From Pyricularia pennisetigena (taxonomy: Eukaryota; Ascomycota; Sordariomycetes; Magnaporthales; Pyriculariaceae), in NCBI RefSeq assembly GCF_004337985.1, contig NC_043742.1, forward strand, positions 6,218,389 to 6,282,388: a stretch of 64,000 nt of DNA. The letters run 5' to 3'. Position numbers and translations under genes: made by a program. Positions 10,191 to 23,233 of this stretch are shown in pieces; position 1 is the first letter of the stretch; every line of letters begins with the position of its first letter. A model generated the notes under the pieces. That model saw nothing but the letters and a program-made list of their open reading frames with translations. It ran no database searches and was not told the DNA's origin.

Positions 10191-13069
10191 TCAGAAACCA
10201 TCGTCGTTGGCTGCAGATAAATCCCACCGTTTGGCCACCAGCTTGCGCACTTTCCTGGGACTTCCACCAGCAGTGCTTTGGACGGTCGCTCGACTCGAGT
10301 TGGAAGCTGAGCTTGCACGGCCGCTCTCGCTGACTCTCAGCTGTTCCATCTTGCTGTGCAGACTCTCCCCCGTTTGGTGCGGCGCTGCCATATCCTCGGT
10401 GGCCAGATCATCCCTCTCGGCCAGTGGCTTGCGTTTGGTCGGACTCCGACCTAGAAGCTCACGCTTGAGCACTTGAACCTCACGGCGCAGACGGGCGTTC
10501 TCTTCCTCAAGGTTCTCGATGAGGACGTTTTCCTTGTTGTCGCCATCGTTCTCGTCGCCATCAGTTGCGAGCACCTGCACGTTCGCAGCACGCTCATAGA
10601 CCTCAATTTTGCGGTCCCAGTGCTCCTCGCCTCGTTCCTTCTCTAGTTCCATCGAGGCTTTCCACCTTGCGAGTTCCACGGCAAGACGCTGCTCAAATTC
10701 GGCCGCGCAGTCTTCGCGAATCTCCTGCTCAAGGTCTAGTAAGCGGTCTTCCACTGACAACAGCTGATCCTCTGCCTCAACACGTCTTGCCCGTTCTGTC
10801 TCGTATGACGATCGCATATACTCGAGCTCCTCCGATAGCCTCGCGATTTCCAGAGCTGCTGCCTCCATAGTAGCCCGCTCGTCCGAGGAGGAGTTGCTGA
10901 CTGGTGAAAACGTTCTTTGCACATTGGGGCTGTTGTCGCTGTACTGAGGTACTGAGTTTGACGAGCCAGCCACACTACCTGGGGGGAAGAACGGCCTGTG
11001 ATGCAAAGCAGGAGACGACAAAATGGGCGAGGATGAAAGAAACATCGAGTTATTAGCTTCCCTCTGGCTGTTAGGGTGAATCGTTTTTGCGGCGGCTGCT
11101 AGGATCGTCTGGGTGATGGATGGTATCCGTGGTGCCATGACCTCACAAGCCAGAGCGCTGTACCGGAGAATCTGTGAGGTGGAGCTAAATTCGCCATGAG
11201 GGTCGGCGTTGACAATCAGAACGCCCTTCTGGGGAGCGCGTCGTGCTGAATACGACTTGTTGAACCCGTTCGAAGCAAAATTGTTGGAGAATAGAATCTC
11301 TGTCAATTTGCAGTGGCGGAATGAGAGATTTGTCGGCTATCGGGTCAAGTATGGTTAGCATATTGCTTTCTACGCCGGAGTGCAAGAAAGGGATAAAAGA
11401 AAAGAATAAAAGAAAAGTATACCTTTGCCGAGTTACCAGCAGTCGCCTGGAGCTGCAAGCATTGTCCGAAATACATCAAGCTCTCATTAATCTTGCCCGC
11501 CTCTGCCAAGGTCACTCCCGTGGTCTTGGCCTCGCGAGCACGTTCACTTCCTGCCAGGTCGACAATGGTAAATGTGCTGCCGGCCCAAGGAGCCTCGGTA
11601 CCATGACCCTGTCGCCTGCTCTTTCTGCGCTTTTTAACTTCGACACAGAAAAAGCCGTGGCTTCGGGAAGAGGTACGGTTACTGTTTGTTCCTGCAACAC
11701 TTCTCTCTTGAAGTCCAGCTTCCAAGACCATAAGAGCCTGTTGCAGACTAGTGCAAAGAACCTTCTTCAATCCGGCAACAACTTTGCGGTCAGGTGAAAG
11801 TTCGGTCGCCTTGAAAAGCAGAGCCCGTCGGCGGTACTCTTTTGTGGCAGCGGACCGGATGGGAGGCGTAAGCAAGTCGTGAATCGCATTGTTGTAAACT
11901 TCGTACATCGACACGAGAACGACGTATTCGGCAGAAGGATCGCAAGAGACGCTGATGGCACCGACATCAGGAACCGTCGGATATGAGGACGGCCGGTTTA
12001 GGAGTCGGCGGGGCGTCGCGGGCGGAGCTGTAGATTCACCCTTTGAAGGCGAGAGGCTAGACTTAGTAACAATGTTTCTCTTAATAGTGGACATGGTGGC
12101 CGACATGAAATGTTGGCTTGGGGGTTTCTCCCTTCTGATCGTGGCCGCTGGACCACAGAACCCTCCAGGCTTCTTGGTAGGGGTGGAAGGTGCCGGGGAA
12201 GACATAGTCATGTAGTCTCCTCGCCGAAGAATCCGAGAACTTTTCGGGCTTTCGGGGAAGGCTCCTGGGAGAGCCCCTCCATAAAGGGACTCAGCATTGC
12301 TTTGTGTTTGGTGATCATTTACACTGGTAGTTGCCAGTATTTGGGAAGCCAAAACTGGTCGGGGTGGTATGTTAGGGTCGCCTACAATCATGGGAGTTGG
12401 CGCTCTTGAGTTCGAGCGCGATGGACCGTGTGGATCGGCAAAGACAGACTCGAGGAATGCAGAGGCTGAGAGAATGGTTGCTTCTGACGCATCGTAAGCT
12501 GCCACTGAGGTCTCGAGTGGTGGATAAGCGCCAGGGGTAGCGATGTTCTGGCCGATAGAGCGGAAGAGCACTTCAAGAGACAGCTGCGTCATGCCTCGCT
12601 GCGTCTTGGAGCCTAGAAGCGTATGTGTCTGACCCAGGAGAACGTTAGCCGGTAGTCAGGACACCCGAGCAGCAATTTCCCAAATATGGTTATCGCCAGT
12701 AGATGTGCAAGTTGACCGTACCTTGCCGGCACCGGTGACACCCAACGTCGCCAAAAGTGCATCTGTACCATCCCCTCCATTGGGTCCCAGCACCCCTTCG
12801 ATGAGTGGAATCACTCCAGTACCCTGAAAAACGTCGAGTTGGGATGCATCCTCCTCCAGCACCTGGGTGAAACAATACTTTTCCGTTGCATGCTTTCTCG
12901 CGTTACTTGGCGGCGTCAACGTGACGTGAGTGGGCGTAGATGATGTCGAATCCGAACTCTGCGGTTCAACTGTCAGGAAGCGCTCACTAGGCGCGACCCC
13001 GACAGGAGGCGGTCGGAGTCGCAGGAAAACCTTGAAGAGGTTGTCCTTTGTAGCGGACGGAGCTTCCAT
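10191..13069 (-). CDS. Kinesin-6-like motor protein
   Basis: Three exons, 13069-12722, 12628-11423 and 11336-10191, encode 899 residues; both introns preserve the frame through motor motifs. The P-loop is G110-V-T-G-A-G-K116-T117, split by intron 1. The Val after the first Gly, instead of Gln, is typical of the kinesin-6 (MKLP/KIF20) branch. Switch I (NRTSSRSH, 433-440) and switch II (DLAGSE, 473-478) are intact, and SFRHCKLTEILFSNN follows at the start of exon 3. About 200 low-complexity residues (roughly 145-350) interrupt the motor between the P-loop helix and the EVYNNAIHDLL strand, as in kinesin-6 loop 6. A coiled coil spans ~673-803 and contains a KEN motif (786-788), a possible APC/C degron. 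The tail is basic. The likely role is in the anaphase spindle midzone, by family. The ATG at 13069 follows a GTG codon in frame. Confidence 0.87.
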
Positions 13070-15832
13070 CACGACGTGGAGGAATCGTTATAATTTGTTG
13101 ATGGAGCGCGACGTGAGAATCGTTGTACACCGACAAGTTTGAAGCAGTAATGTCAGTCAGTTGCGTCGATAGTCTCGGCGTGACCAAATTGATTGTGGAT
13201 TTGTAGCCACCAGGTTCTGATGCGTCCCCATCGATGACATGCAGGTAACCGCCCGTCTCTTTGTGGCCGCTCAAGATTGTATTTACTGTAATTAATTGTT
13301 TGGCAGAATGCCCAAGCGATGGTCGCCCAGCAACCATTCTCGACTTGCGACCAAGTACAGGACAAGGCAACCAGGTGGGCCAATTTTGTGTTGGTGGGGC
13401 AGATCGAGAAAGTGGATCAACAAGCGCTAGGTACGTGTACTATCTTGGCTAGACCCTTGAAGAAACAAAATTCAGATGACGTGCCGACGCCAATGGCCTT
13501 TCAATGCGAGTACGGAGTCAAGGGAGTATAGTATAACACACTGTAGTTATCGACGTACCTGACAGGTAAAACATTCTTAGCGCCCACAATCTCAGGCGAC
13601 TGTGACACTTGTGCTTTCATTAAATCACAGAACTTGTGCTTGTGATAAGGCAAGCTTGAGCTTGTGTCTGTGAGACGAGTTTATAGTAGTAATCTTCTAG
13701 AACCTGATCAGACCCATTGCTGCACTTGCTGACACCTCAACCAAAAGCCCCAGCAATCATGTTCGTCGTTGTACTTTGAGCCAAATTTTGCGTCCTGAAA
13801 GTTAAAAGTTGAGGAAATTAATTCGTAGTGAACGGACAGAGAAAATCTGCAGCTTGCTCATACGTCTCTGAGTCATTCAGCCATCATTAGCGATGGCGAC
13901 TGCGGTGGCAAGGACAGAGTCAAGAATAAGAATTATGACAACGGAAGGAGCTCGTTGAGCATCCACCTCTCGGGTTGAATCTTTGGGTCCCGTTGTGTAG
14001 CTGAAGCTATGGAAACGAATTACAAGAGTTTCATAGCAGCTGCTCCCAGTACTATGAAAAAAAAGTCCTTATTCATTCTCATAGAGCATATTCCTAGGTT
14101 GATGGTTGCAAGAGGCGTAGGTAAATTACTTATGCATGAAGGCGACAGCCCAGCTGCGGCAGGCTCCGAGTGGCAGAGGTGGTGCTCAAGCTGCTATTGT
14201 GGGGCCATCACAAGGGTAAACGAGGGAATGCTTGGAAAACCAAACCCGCATTTAGAATGGGGCTAAGACAGAAAAAAAAAAAGCACTACTTTTGGCCGAC
14301 GGATGATTCAGGCCCAAGCCCCTTGAATCTTGCAGCATCAATGAGCAACAATGCTTCATAGAGTGCGTCAAGGGTCTGCAGCCGAGACGGAAAACTGGCT
14401 AAAAGAAGAGAAGTGTGTCCGCTGTGTACTTGGTTTACTTGATTCTAGACTAGACGATCTTCGTCTCGGCTTTGTGTTATCGAACAAGCCAGGGAGAACT
14501 CTGTCCGACTGATGAGTACCTAAGAAGGTGTGAATGGCTTATACCGTACCCCATTTCGGAAGTATGCAGGTGAATCATAGTGACTTGCTCGGACAATTAC
14601 CGCACATAGATAGTTCACCCTTCTTTTCAAAGGAGTTTCCAGCTAGGCTCCTAGTAAACTACTGCTGACAGTAGTAAAGTAAGTAGTACGTGGTAGTAGG
14701 GCCTTAGCTAGAGTAACAAGGTACTTAACCAAGTCGACACAATACTCAGCCATCCTGGCGGGGCTGGTAAACTGGAAACGACATGGACATGAAGGGATCT
14801 CCATAGCATCTTGGTCATCTTGGACAAAAAAGCGGTCAGACAGTCGCTTGCTGGCATAGTGAAGAAACGTGACGATACGACCCCGAAAAAAGTAAGGTAT
14901 CCACAGAATTCAGGCCAATGGCGAAGGATTTTGATGCGCGCATCATCCCGCTCATATGGCTTATTGGGAGCCCACTGTGGGGAGGCTCGCCCGCAAAAGG
15001 TGATGCATGTCCAAAGTATTTTTCGCTCAGCTAAAACTGGAGTTCGGCGACGCCAATGGAGGCATTGGCAACTCCTCCGAGGTGGGTCCCGCCGCATGCA
15101 AGCCGGGGCCTACCCCACCGTGGCCCGGGTCTCGCTCGAGCAGAAAAAAAAGTTCGACCCCCTCCTCCCGTTCGTTGTTCTTGAGTTTCTTCTTCCGTTC
15201 CAAACCAAACCCCCTCAAACCCAAAGACAACGAAGTCGCAATCATACACCAGAGAACCCGTAACATCTACAGAAACATTGTCGAGAATTCAAGATGCCTT
15301 CGGCCGTCGCTGAGCTGTGAACCCCCACTGCGGGACGTGCCCGATTTCTCCAGGCATGTTCCGCAGTCCAGCAGCCTCAACGAGTAGTTCAACTCTGCCA
15401 ATTCCTCTCGACAACGTTACCCACGGCTTTCGTGTCCTTGGGCCCTCGACTTCCACTTGAAAACAGGGGAACAGTCGAGACAAGCCAGCAACAAGATTTC
15501 CCGCGCGTGGAAGCCTCTGCTGTGAAAAGCAAATCTAGAAGACCTGACTTGAAATCCGTGAGATTGAATCACTCGCGCTCAACGACTTTGTATGAAATTA
15601 CCATCACGACAAGGTTCATTCCAACCGAGACCCTCATACTCGGCAAGGGTTGACCAGATTTGGTACTCTGCATTGCTAGCAGAGACCTAAACCCAAACAT
15701 CGCCTGGATTCTGCAGCCTGTGGTCCCTGATCCCAGAAGCCTGTAGCTTCAGCCCTTCACCGCCCTTTGTGGCTTGACGAGAAACCATCCCGATATTTAC
15801 TCTTACATATCGACCCCTGCACATACCCCATC
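13070..15832. other. 2.8 kb divergent intergenic region, no supported gene
   Basis: It separates the divergently transcribed kinesin and the acidic protein gene. Candidate open stretches (14811-15263, 15007-15387) overlap in several frames without codon bias or domains. The last ~500 bp is probably the promoter and 5' leader of the right-hand gene. No RNA gene or transposon was recognised. Confidence 0.55.
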
Positions 15833-17721
15833 ATGGCGAGCAGGACCATAATACGGCTCAAGCTTCCCCAGAAGAAGGCTCCGGTCAAACCACCGGTCAA
15901 GCGACGCCGGTGCTCAGACACCTCATCAAGTTCGCTTGATCTATCCGACGATGGAGGCTACTCCGCCGTTGAGGATGTCAGTGATGATGAGGATGACGAC
16001 GAGGAGGATGTCTACGCGGCCGAGGCAGAGCATATAATCAACCGTGTGACGCAACCAAAGCACACAGCTAGCTCTTCTCGGCCACAACTTGAAGACAGCG
16101 ACGACGAGGATGAGGATGAAGAAGATGAGGCCGACGACGAAAACGAGGAAGAAGAAGAGGAGGAAGACGACGACCAGGAAGACGACCTCCCAGAGTGGAA
16201 TGGCATAGTATCAGACCCTGAAGATCAACCTCTCGTCGAGCAACAGCCCGTGGAGCGGCATGTCCGTTTCACAGGCGTTCCCGACTCTGATTCGGATGAC
16301 ACGTTGTCAGATGTCTCCGACTATAACCAAGAGTTCTTCCCCGACATTTTTGTTGAGCAGGCGTCGCTCGATCCTGCTTTTCGCCGTCAAGTTGAGCAGG
16401 ATCCCGACGATACGTCTAGTGTCGGCTCTTTCTGGGATTTTGAAGATGCGCATGATCAAATGTTCGCCCCCCAAGGCTCTCTGGTTACAGAAGATGCCAC
16501 TGGAAGTCAGCTTGCAAGTGCGGCCTCCACGCCCGCCCGGAATATTGAGGAGCTTGATGATAGCTCGGAGTCTCTGGACGGTTATGAGAGTGAGTTTGTA
16601 TGAAGACTGGCTAGACGGTGTCGACCATTGCTAATAGAATACCCCAACTTTCAGCGGATGGCGAAACCACGGAAGAGGACATACCTACAGAGCCACTCAT
16701 CCGCAAGAAACAAATCCGTCGCATCGAGACCGCTGATGGCTCGTCAGATTCAGACACTGCAAGTCCGGCCAAGTCAGCAAAGGCCGCCAAAACTTCTATC
16801 CAGCGATTTCGCAGCAAAGCTGGCAAGCCCCGCGTCGGGCATTTCGATTTGGACAACAATGATAGCAAGCCCGTGGGCGTTATGGATCCTGTTACTCGCA
16901 AGATGATCATCTTCACCCCGTCCAAGACACGGCGCTTGGAGTTGTCTCAAGAGTCTCTCAACTGGCAAGATTCTGAGATTACCAACATGATTGGCATGCA
17001 GCAGTCCCCAATTCTCAGCAACTCGGGGAGCATGATGTTTGGCGCCATGTTCTCCAACAATGCCATGGGAGACTTTATGAACAATTTGCCCGTTGGGCCG
17101 GAGGAGGCATTCTATCCTCTCAACTCGGATGCCATGTCCTACTCGGATGACTCCACTGGATCCGAGAACATGGATTTTGTTGGCGACGAAGGCGAGAAGG
17201 ACCTGAAGCTGGATGATTTCCTCATCTTTGATTCTAATGACACCGGGGATGAGGCGGAGACGGCCAATCCTTCGGAAGATGAGAATGATGGCGGCGCAAC
17301 GCCTACTCCAGGGCGCCGTCATTCTGTCGCCGCTAGCTCAGTCAGCGATGCCACAGTCAACGGCAATGGCGACATCCACCCGCTGCTGGCCCACTTCGAT
17401 CGTAATTCCGAAAAGGTCGGGGCTTTCCGTCGCGATCAGGTCAATAAGCAACTCATCCTGAGCGACATGGCAACTGAAGAGTCGTTGCTCTTCTCTAATG
17501 GGTACTCGAACCCAATCAGGGGCGTCAGAAGTGACAGTCTGAATAACATCACAGCCCCCTTGACACCTGTGCGACGGCGCAAGTCATCAGTCAGTGCATA
17601 CCAGCACATGATAAGCAGTCCTCTGGACAGCGTTGCCCAGAAACGTAAAGCGTCCTCCAACCTCAACGAGGCGCACAAGAGGCAACGGAGCATCTCAGAC
17701 GTCCGGTCACTGCAGATATGA
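15833..17721 (+). CDS. Conserved-looking acidic nuclear-type protein, function unknown
   Basis: Two exons, 15833-16589 and 16655-17721, joined across a 65-nt GTGAGT...TTTCAG intron, encode 607 residues. The ATG at 15833 is the first in frame. The N-terminus is basic and Pro/Lys-rich with a nuclear-localisation-like VKRRRCSD. Two acidic blocks follow (residues ~50-65 and ~85-122), made of Asp/Glu runs from GAC/GAG/GAA codons. The central part has the ordered segment GVMDPVTRKMIIFTPSKTRR. The C-terminal third has HPLLAHFDRNSEKVGAFRRDQ, a VRRRKSSVSAYQH segment and a second basic region (AHKRQRSISD) that look like phosphorylation or nuclear signals. I think similar proteins occur across filamentous ascomycetes but cannot name a function. 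Acidic plus basic low-complexity composition suggests a chromatin or transcription role; this is only an inference. Confidence 0.8.
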
Positions 17722-19470
17722 TCGCATTTGACATGGGACCGGCAGAGTATGCCAACTTAACAGACGTACAAGGACGGCATGATTGGCCGACCTTGAAACA
17801 AAGGTCGGAGCGGTCATCCCTGGCCTTGGCCTAATTTTCTCAATTTGTCCTTTTTTTTCCCAAAAGATTATCCTTGATATATCTTTCCTTTTGTTTGAAA
17901 CAAAAATCATATTTGAGTACTTCGATGCTGGTCCGATTCGTCTGCATGTGTTTTCCTTGTACTTGCTTTTTTATCGTCAAGTTTGACCACAACGGTTGGC
18001 AGGCGTTCCTCGCTAGAGAAAAGTCACCATTTAATGGGTTGGGATACAACGCTTTTTCTGGAGTGCAAAAAGGATACCCCATGGCTATGCATAGAAGGCG
18101 AAAGATCTTGAGCTCGGCGCATGCTCTGCCACAATATCTTGTGTGCAAAGGTGGTTTTGGTGCAACTAGACGTCATAATGAGAAAAGTCATCAGTATGTT
18201 TTGAAATTTCCTTCTAAAGTGTTTATTTTTGTGAATATGATTCGAATGTTTTGTAGATCAGTCTCGTTACGTTTCTTATGCCATCGCAGACTTGGAAGAT
18301 CAAGATCCATCTGGATCCAACCGGATGATCTCGCGTCATTACATCTGTGGCGCAACTGTAGTAGTTAATAAGACAAATTTCTTCTACTTCCGCTGGCTGC
18401 CTGCCGGCCTCAAATCCTGTGTTCGGACTCGGAAGAAGCCGTGTTGTGTTTGATACATCAGCAGTACGACTAAATCAGCACATCTGATAATGACACGCAT
18501 ACAAGCGCCTCGAGTGGTATTGATAATGTGTACTGCCTGCACCTTTTGGGCCCTGCCAGGGCCGGCTAAAAATAAGCATTTACAACTTGTGGATCGGACG
18601 GATCAATAGCTGAGGCGGTGCAAAGGCGTGAATACCGTTCGCTACAGTAGAATTGAGGGGGATTTTAAACTGTGCTGTGCGTGGCATTTCCACAAAAACT
18701 TGCGCTGCGGACGTTTCGGTAACTTTGAAAAGATTTTCTGTCTTTCTCCTTGCCATCAACACATCAAAACATCACGCGAGCACCCGATACAACTTGTAAT
18801 ATCAACGAACAGTGCAGCGCGTCGGGCTTCTTAGGGGACGTCACTTTTTGTCTGCGACGTTGGTTCACCATCCCCGATTAGGGAACACACAGGGCCCGCT
18901 TGTACTCCTCGCACCCACACCGGACCAGCTGCGTGTCGTCATCGATCATTTCAAGCGTTGGGCGGTTCACTAAGCGGCGCGCCCTGCAAGGGTCCATTTC
19001 GGACACTTTCGTCGATTTTCTGTTATCGCATTGGCAAACAGCCAACAAGCGGCACCGTAGAATACATCATCACCCCCAGACCAGACCAGCTGGGTCTACT
19101 TTTCTCTGAAACCGAACCGCTTTTATTTCTTTCTTTTGTTGTTGTATAACTCAAAATGACTTGGGAATTAAACCGCCGACGAATTATTCGTACGGTCAAC
19201 TCTAAATACATTTTCGACAGGGTGGTAAGTAACAGAAACATGCTTCGTCTAACGTGCTCATATCCATACGCCGGCACAAAAGTTGATATCAGCTTCCCCC
19301 TTGCATACACACTCCTATGTTAAAGGGGTGTTTGATGCTGATGTCACTTACCAACCTGCTTCCCGCCCACGACTTCTTCTGTTCCTGGACTTTCGCAACA
19401 CGCATTCAAAGCTAACCATTGCGATCACGACTCGCAGCCCCTCCTCCACTTCCTCATATTCCTCGTCGAG
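17722..19470. other. Intergenic, no supported gene
   Basis: A 1.7 kb stretch downstream of the acidic protein gene and upstream of the Mpv17-family gene. The open stretch at 17874-18368 is AT-rich, unbiased in codon use and has no recognisable motif. Nothing else was seen. Confidence 0.6.
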
Positions 19471-20346
19471 ATGGCTTTCGTTGCTAGGCTTACTTCGCGC
19501 TACAATGCGTACTACGAGGAGCGTCCTAGTATGTCACACATTCTACTCCAGTTCCCCGTGTCTACAAACCTTCGAATTTACTGACTAGAGCACCACTGTC
19601 AAAAGTTCTCACGATGATGGTCACCAACGCGGTCCTGGGAGGCATAGCAGATACCGTCGCACAAACTATAACCGCTGTTAAGCAGCGAGCCGCACGAAAG
19701 GGTCCGTTTCATCCGAACCCCAAAGACGACCCTATCGCCATCGAGATCCAGGAACTCGACCGCAAGAACCCCCTCAGCGATCGCGACCTTATCCCGGACT
19801 CACGTATTCTCCCGCCCCCGTTTGACTTTGAGCGCTTGACACGCTTCATGGCTTACGGCTTCTGCATGGCCCCGGTCCAGTTCAAGTGGTTCAAGTTCTT
19901 GGAGAAGACCTTCCCGATCACAAAGACGGCTGCTTTTGGCCCGGCGATGAAGAGAGTGGCGTTCGACCAGCTGGTGTTTGCGCCGTTTGGCATCGCCGCC
20001 TTCTTCACTGCTATGACGATCGCCGAGGGTGGCGGTAGGAGAGCTGTGCAGAACAAGCTGAGGGACATGTATGTGCCGACGCTCAAGGCCAACTTTGCGA
20101 TTTGGCCTGCGGTTCAGGTCATCAACTTCCGCTTAATGCCTGTTCAGTTCCAGCTGGTGAGTCAAGAATTTTTCCTCGCAGCTATTTGCAGATGACAGTC
20201 CTGCTAACTTTGTATGTGTTCTCTAGCCGTTTGTGTCAACCGTCGGTATTGCCTGGACAGCCTACTTGTCCCTTAGTAACGCTGCCGAGGACGCCCAGCC
20301 CGCACCGCATGCCTACCCCGACTCGCCCAACCTACGCCTCTCCTAA
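19471..20346 (+). CDS. Mpv17/PMP22 (Sym1) family membrane protein
   Basis: Three exons, 19471-19528, 19591-20156 and 20227-20346, encode 247 residues in consistent phase. The family comprises small four-helix proteins of the mitochondrial inner membrane or peroxisome thought to act as channels or in metabolite homeostasis; yeast Sym1 is stress-related. Hallmarks are the N-terminal PLSKVLTMMVTNAVLGGIAD segment, the APVQFKWFKFLE segment, the KRVAFDQLVFAPFGIAAFF helix, and the C-terminal signature NFAIWPAVQVINFRLMP (the W-P-Q-NF-P pattern) followed by QLPFVSTVGIAWTAYLS across intron 2. An insert of about 45 residues rich in Asp, Lys and Pro (around KDDPIAIEIQELDRKN) separates the first two helices, longer than in yeast Sym1. 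The short first exon places MAFVARLTSRYNAYYEERP at the N-terminus. Mitochondrial versus peroxisomal placement is not decided by sequence alone. Confidence 0.9.
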
Positions 20347-21349
20347 TGCACCGCAGGCACGACTATTCTTCTGTCTTGGGTGCTGCAGTCTCGGAATGAC
20401 AAGCGCTACTGCTTGGATGCGCTGAGGCTGCAACTCTTGTTATACTATTATACACATCCAATAACGTGCCAGTAAATTGTTTGGCAGCCTTTTTGCGACA
20501 CCTTTTTGGTACTTTGCGATCATATCAAGCATTGCACGGTACATGCAAGCATATTCGGATTTTCTTACGGCGTTCTTGGCTTGATAACCGGAGGATGCGG
20601 TGCATCTTCCTCGCTGGTTAGTGGACTTGCGCTCTCTTTTTTTTTTCTTTGAGCGCAAACGAGACCAATGGCAATGATTGCTTTACATTAGAAAATTTCT
20701 TTCGTTTTTTTTTTCTTTCTTCTTGTCTTTCCCTTTTCTTCAATCCACTGTACAAAGCCCATGTCACTTGTCGTTGTATGTAGTTTTTGAGTCATTCGCT
20801 AAAATCCAATTCGACTGCGTGCATTGTTGAGCTTGGAGATAGCTTTTACTTAGACTAGACCCATGCTTTGTACAGAATGTACCCCTGAGCTGGCCTTGCC
20901 GGCCCAGACGAGACCTGTGTTAGTGTCAAAAGGTGCAGATATTTTGCCTGCGATCAAGCACAAAATATTGTAGCCAATGTAGATCCGAATGCAGGGCACG
21001 TCTCAGTGGCACTGCCACTTCTGTTGCAAATAAAATCAAACCCGCCAGTAAGAACGGCAGTTCATTTTACGTCATAATCACTTCGACAACGTTGAGCCCC
21101 ACTACGATCAAACCCCTCCCCAACGGCAGGTGCGCCAATTTGGAGCTCCAGAAGAAAGCAAGAGCTGTCGATGGCGGGGCTATGCATAGATATTCGACGC
21201 GTTTACTGGAACTCCCGATAACTTTTGTCACCTCACTCACATCCATTCCCAACATACACCGCAGAACCTGTTCAAGTCCTAGAATCCATCTCATTTCAAT
21301 TTCTGATTTTCAGGTTTCACAAAACAAAAGTAGCTATCGACAATCCGCC
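20347..21349. promoter_or_regulatory. Promoter region of phosphoglycerate kinase
   Basis: A 1 kb spacer between two plus-strand genes. It contains a long pyrimidine-rich tract at about 20700-20745 and a CCAAT pentamer near 20973. CT-rich tracts are common in front of strongly expressed fungal glycolytic genes; that link is inferred. Confidence 0.5.
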
Positions 21350-22797
21350 ATGTCTCTTGCTAACAAGCTCTCGATCACGGACGTTGATGTCAAGGGGAAG
21401 CGGGTGCTCATCCGTGTAAGTTTGGACAGTGCCGTGACATGCAAAACCAAGACAGCTTACAAGCTTTATCTGAGCTTCTACTCGTCCTTCAATGCTCAGA
21501 CGCAACGAAACTGACAGCACGACTTACCTCGCTGAAAAGGTCGACTTCAACGTTCCCCTTGACGAGAACAAGAACATCACCAACAACCAGCGTATTGCCG
21601 GCGCCGTGCCAACGATCAAGCATGCTCTCGACCATGGCGCCAAGACAGTAATCCTGATGTCGCATCTCGGTCGGCCAAATGGATCGCCCAACCCCAAGTA
21701 CTCGCTCAAGCCCGTCGTCCCCGAGCTTGAGAAGCTTTTGGGCGGCAAGAAGGTTACTTTCGCTCCTGACTGTGTTGGCCCTGAGGTCGAGGAAATCGTC
21801 AACAAGGCTGGCGAGGGTGACGTCGTTCTATTGGAGAACCTGCGCTTCCACATCGAGGAGGAGGGCAGCGCCAAGGACAAGGATGGCAACAAGACCAAGG
21901 CTGACAAGGCCAAGGTCGACGAGTTCCGCAAGGGCCTCACCAAGTTGGGAGACATCTACATCAGTAAGCCGTGGAATTGACATCCCGCATACAGTATAAT
22001 TGGCCAGCAGTGCTAACCATTTCTCCGCAGACGATGCCTTCGGCACTGCCCACCGTGCTCACTCTTCCATGGTTGGCGTCGACCTTCCACAGAAGGCTGC
22101 TGGCTTCCTGATGAAGAAGGAGCTCGACTACTTTGCACAGGCCCTCGAGTCACCCAAGCGCCCCTTCCTGGCCATCCTCGGTGGTGCCAAGGTTTCGGAC
22201 AAGATCCAGTTGATCGACAACCTGCTTGACAAGGTCAACACGCTCATCGTTTGCGGTGGCATGGCCTTTACCTTCAAGAAGGTGCTCGACGACATGGCCA
22301 TTGGAAACTCGCTCTTCGATGAGGCAGGATCCAAGACCGTACCTAAGCTCATGAAGAAGGCGCAAGAGAAGGGCGTCAAGGTCGTTCTCCCGGTCGACTT
22401 CATTACTGCTGACAAGTTTGCTGCTGACGCCAAGACCGGGTCTGCTACGGATAAAGATGGCATTCCTGAGGGCTGGATGGGTTTGGACTGCGGCGACAAG
22501 AGTGTTGAGCTGTTCAAGGGCGCCATTGACGAGGCGCAGACCGTTCTGTGGAACGGCCCCGCTGGCGTCTTTGAGTTTGACGCTTTCGCCAAGGGTACCA
22601 AAGCCACTCTTGACGCTGTCGTTAGTGGCTGCGGCAAGGGCAAGATTGTAATTATCGGAGGTGGTGACACCGCCACCGTTGCGGCCAAGTACAAGGTTGA
22701 GGACAAGCTCAGCCACGTCTCGACTGGTGGTGGTGCCAGCTTGGAGCTCCTTGAGGGGAAGGAACTGCCTGGTGTCACCGCGCTCAGCAGCAAGTAA
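21350..22797 (+). CDS. PGK1: Phosphoglycerate kinase
   Basis: Exons 21350-21415, 21540-21963 and 22031-22797 encode 418 residues, the usual fungal length. The cytosolic glycolytic enzyme transfers phosphate from 1,3-bisphosphoglycerate to ADP. Visible signatures are the N-terminal substrate-binding segment [15 protein letters not shown] (spanning intron 1), [23 protein letters not shown], the [15 protein letters not shown] segment at the start of exon 3, [10 protein letters not shown], the NGPAGVFE motif, and the nucleotide-binding [10 protein letters not shown] with [19 protein letters not shown] near the end. Codon use is strongly biased to C-ending codons, as expected for a highly expressed gene. 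The first intron, 124 nt, falls after Arg22. The pyrimidine-rich upstream region fits strong constitutive expression. No anomaly was seen. Confidence 0.98.
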
Positions 22798-23233
22798 GTG
22801 GCCAATGAGGAATTTTGGACTTGAAGAATAAAAAGGTGGTGGCCTGTGAGTGGCCTGTAATTACTGCAAGTACAAGGATTCCCTGACAATTTGATGAACA
22901 AAGAACAATGTCCAGTAGAACCTCCTATCTATGAGCAGCAATACCATCGTTTTGAAGTAAATAGTACATACCAGTGAAAAGTGGCTGTCAAAGCGCCATG
23001 GGGTGTATCCGAGGCGCCCACGACATATGCACTCAGGTCACTCCGGTTTGATATATGGTCATATGCGATGGGATTCTGACGGCGTCTATTACGATGTTAT
23101 TTGGGTGGCGGTTTAATCCCGCTCGACATCTGTCTCTATCCTTTTTTTTCTCGTAGCCATGATGTTTTGTAGCTGCGCCCCGTGCGATGCCGTGTGCCCA
23201 GGGAAACGCCTTTAATACTCGTCAACCCGTTAC
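22798..23233. other. Convergent 3' spacer
   Basis: This 436-bp AT-richer spacer separates the 3' ends of PGK1 (+) and SEM1 (-). It presumably holds both polyadenylation regions. No gene was recognised. Confidence 0.6.

Noticed and set aside
22128..22901. Long antisense open frame (257 codons) across phosphoglycerate kinase
   Set aside because: It is the shadow of a strongly codon-biased gene on the opposite strand; it has no motif of its own.
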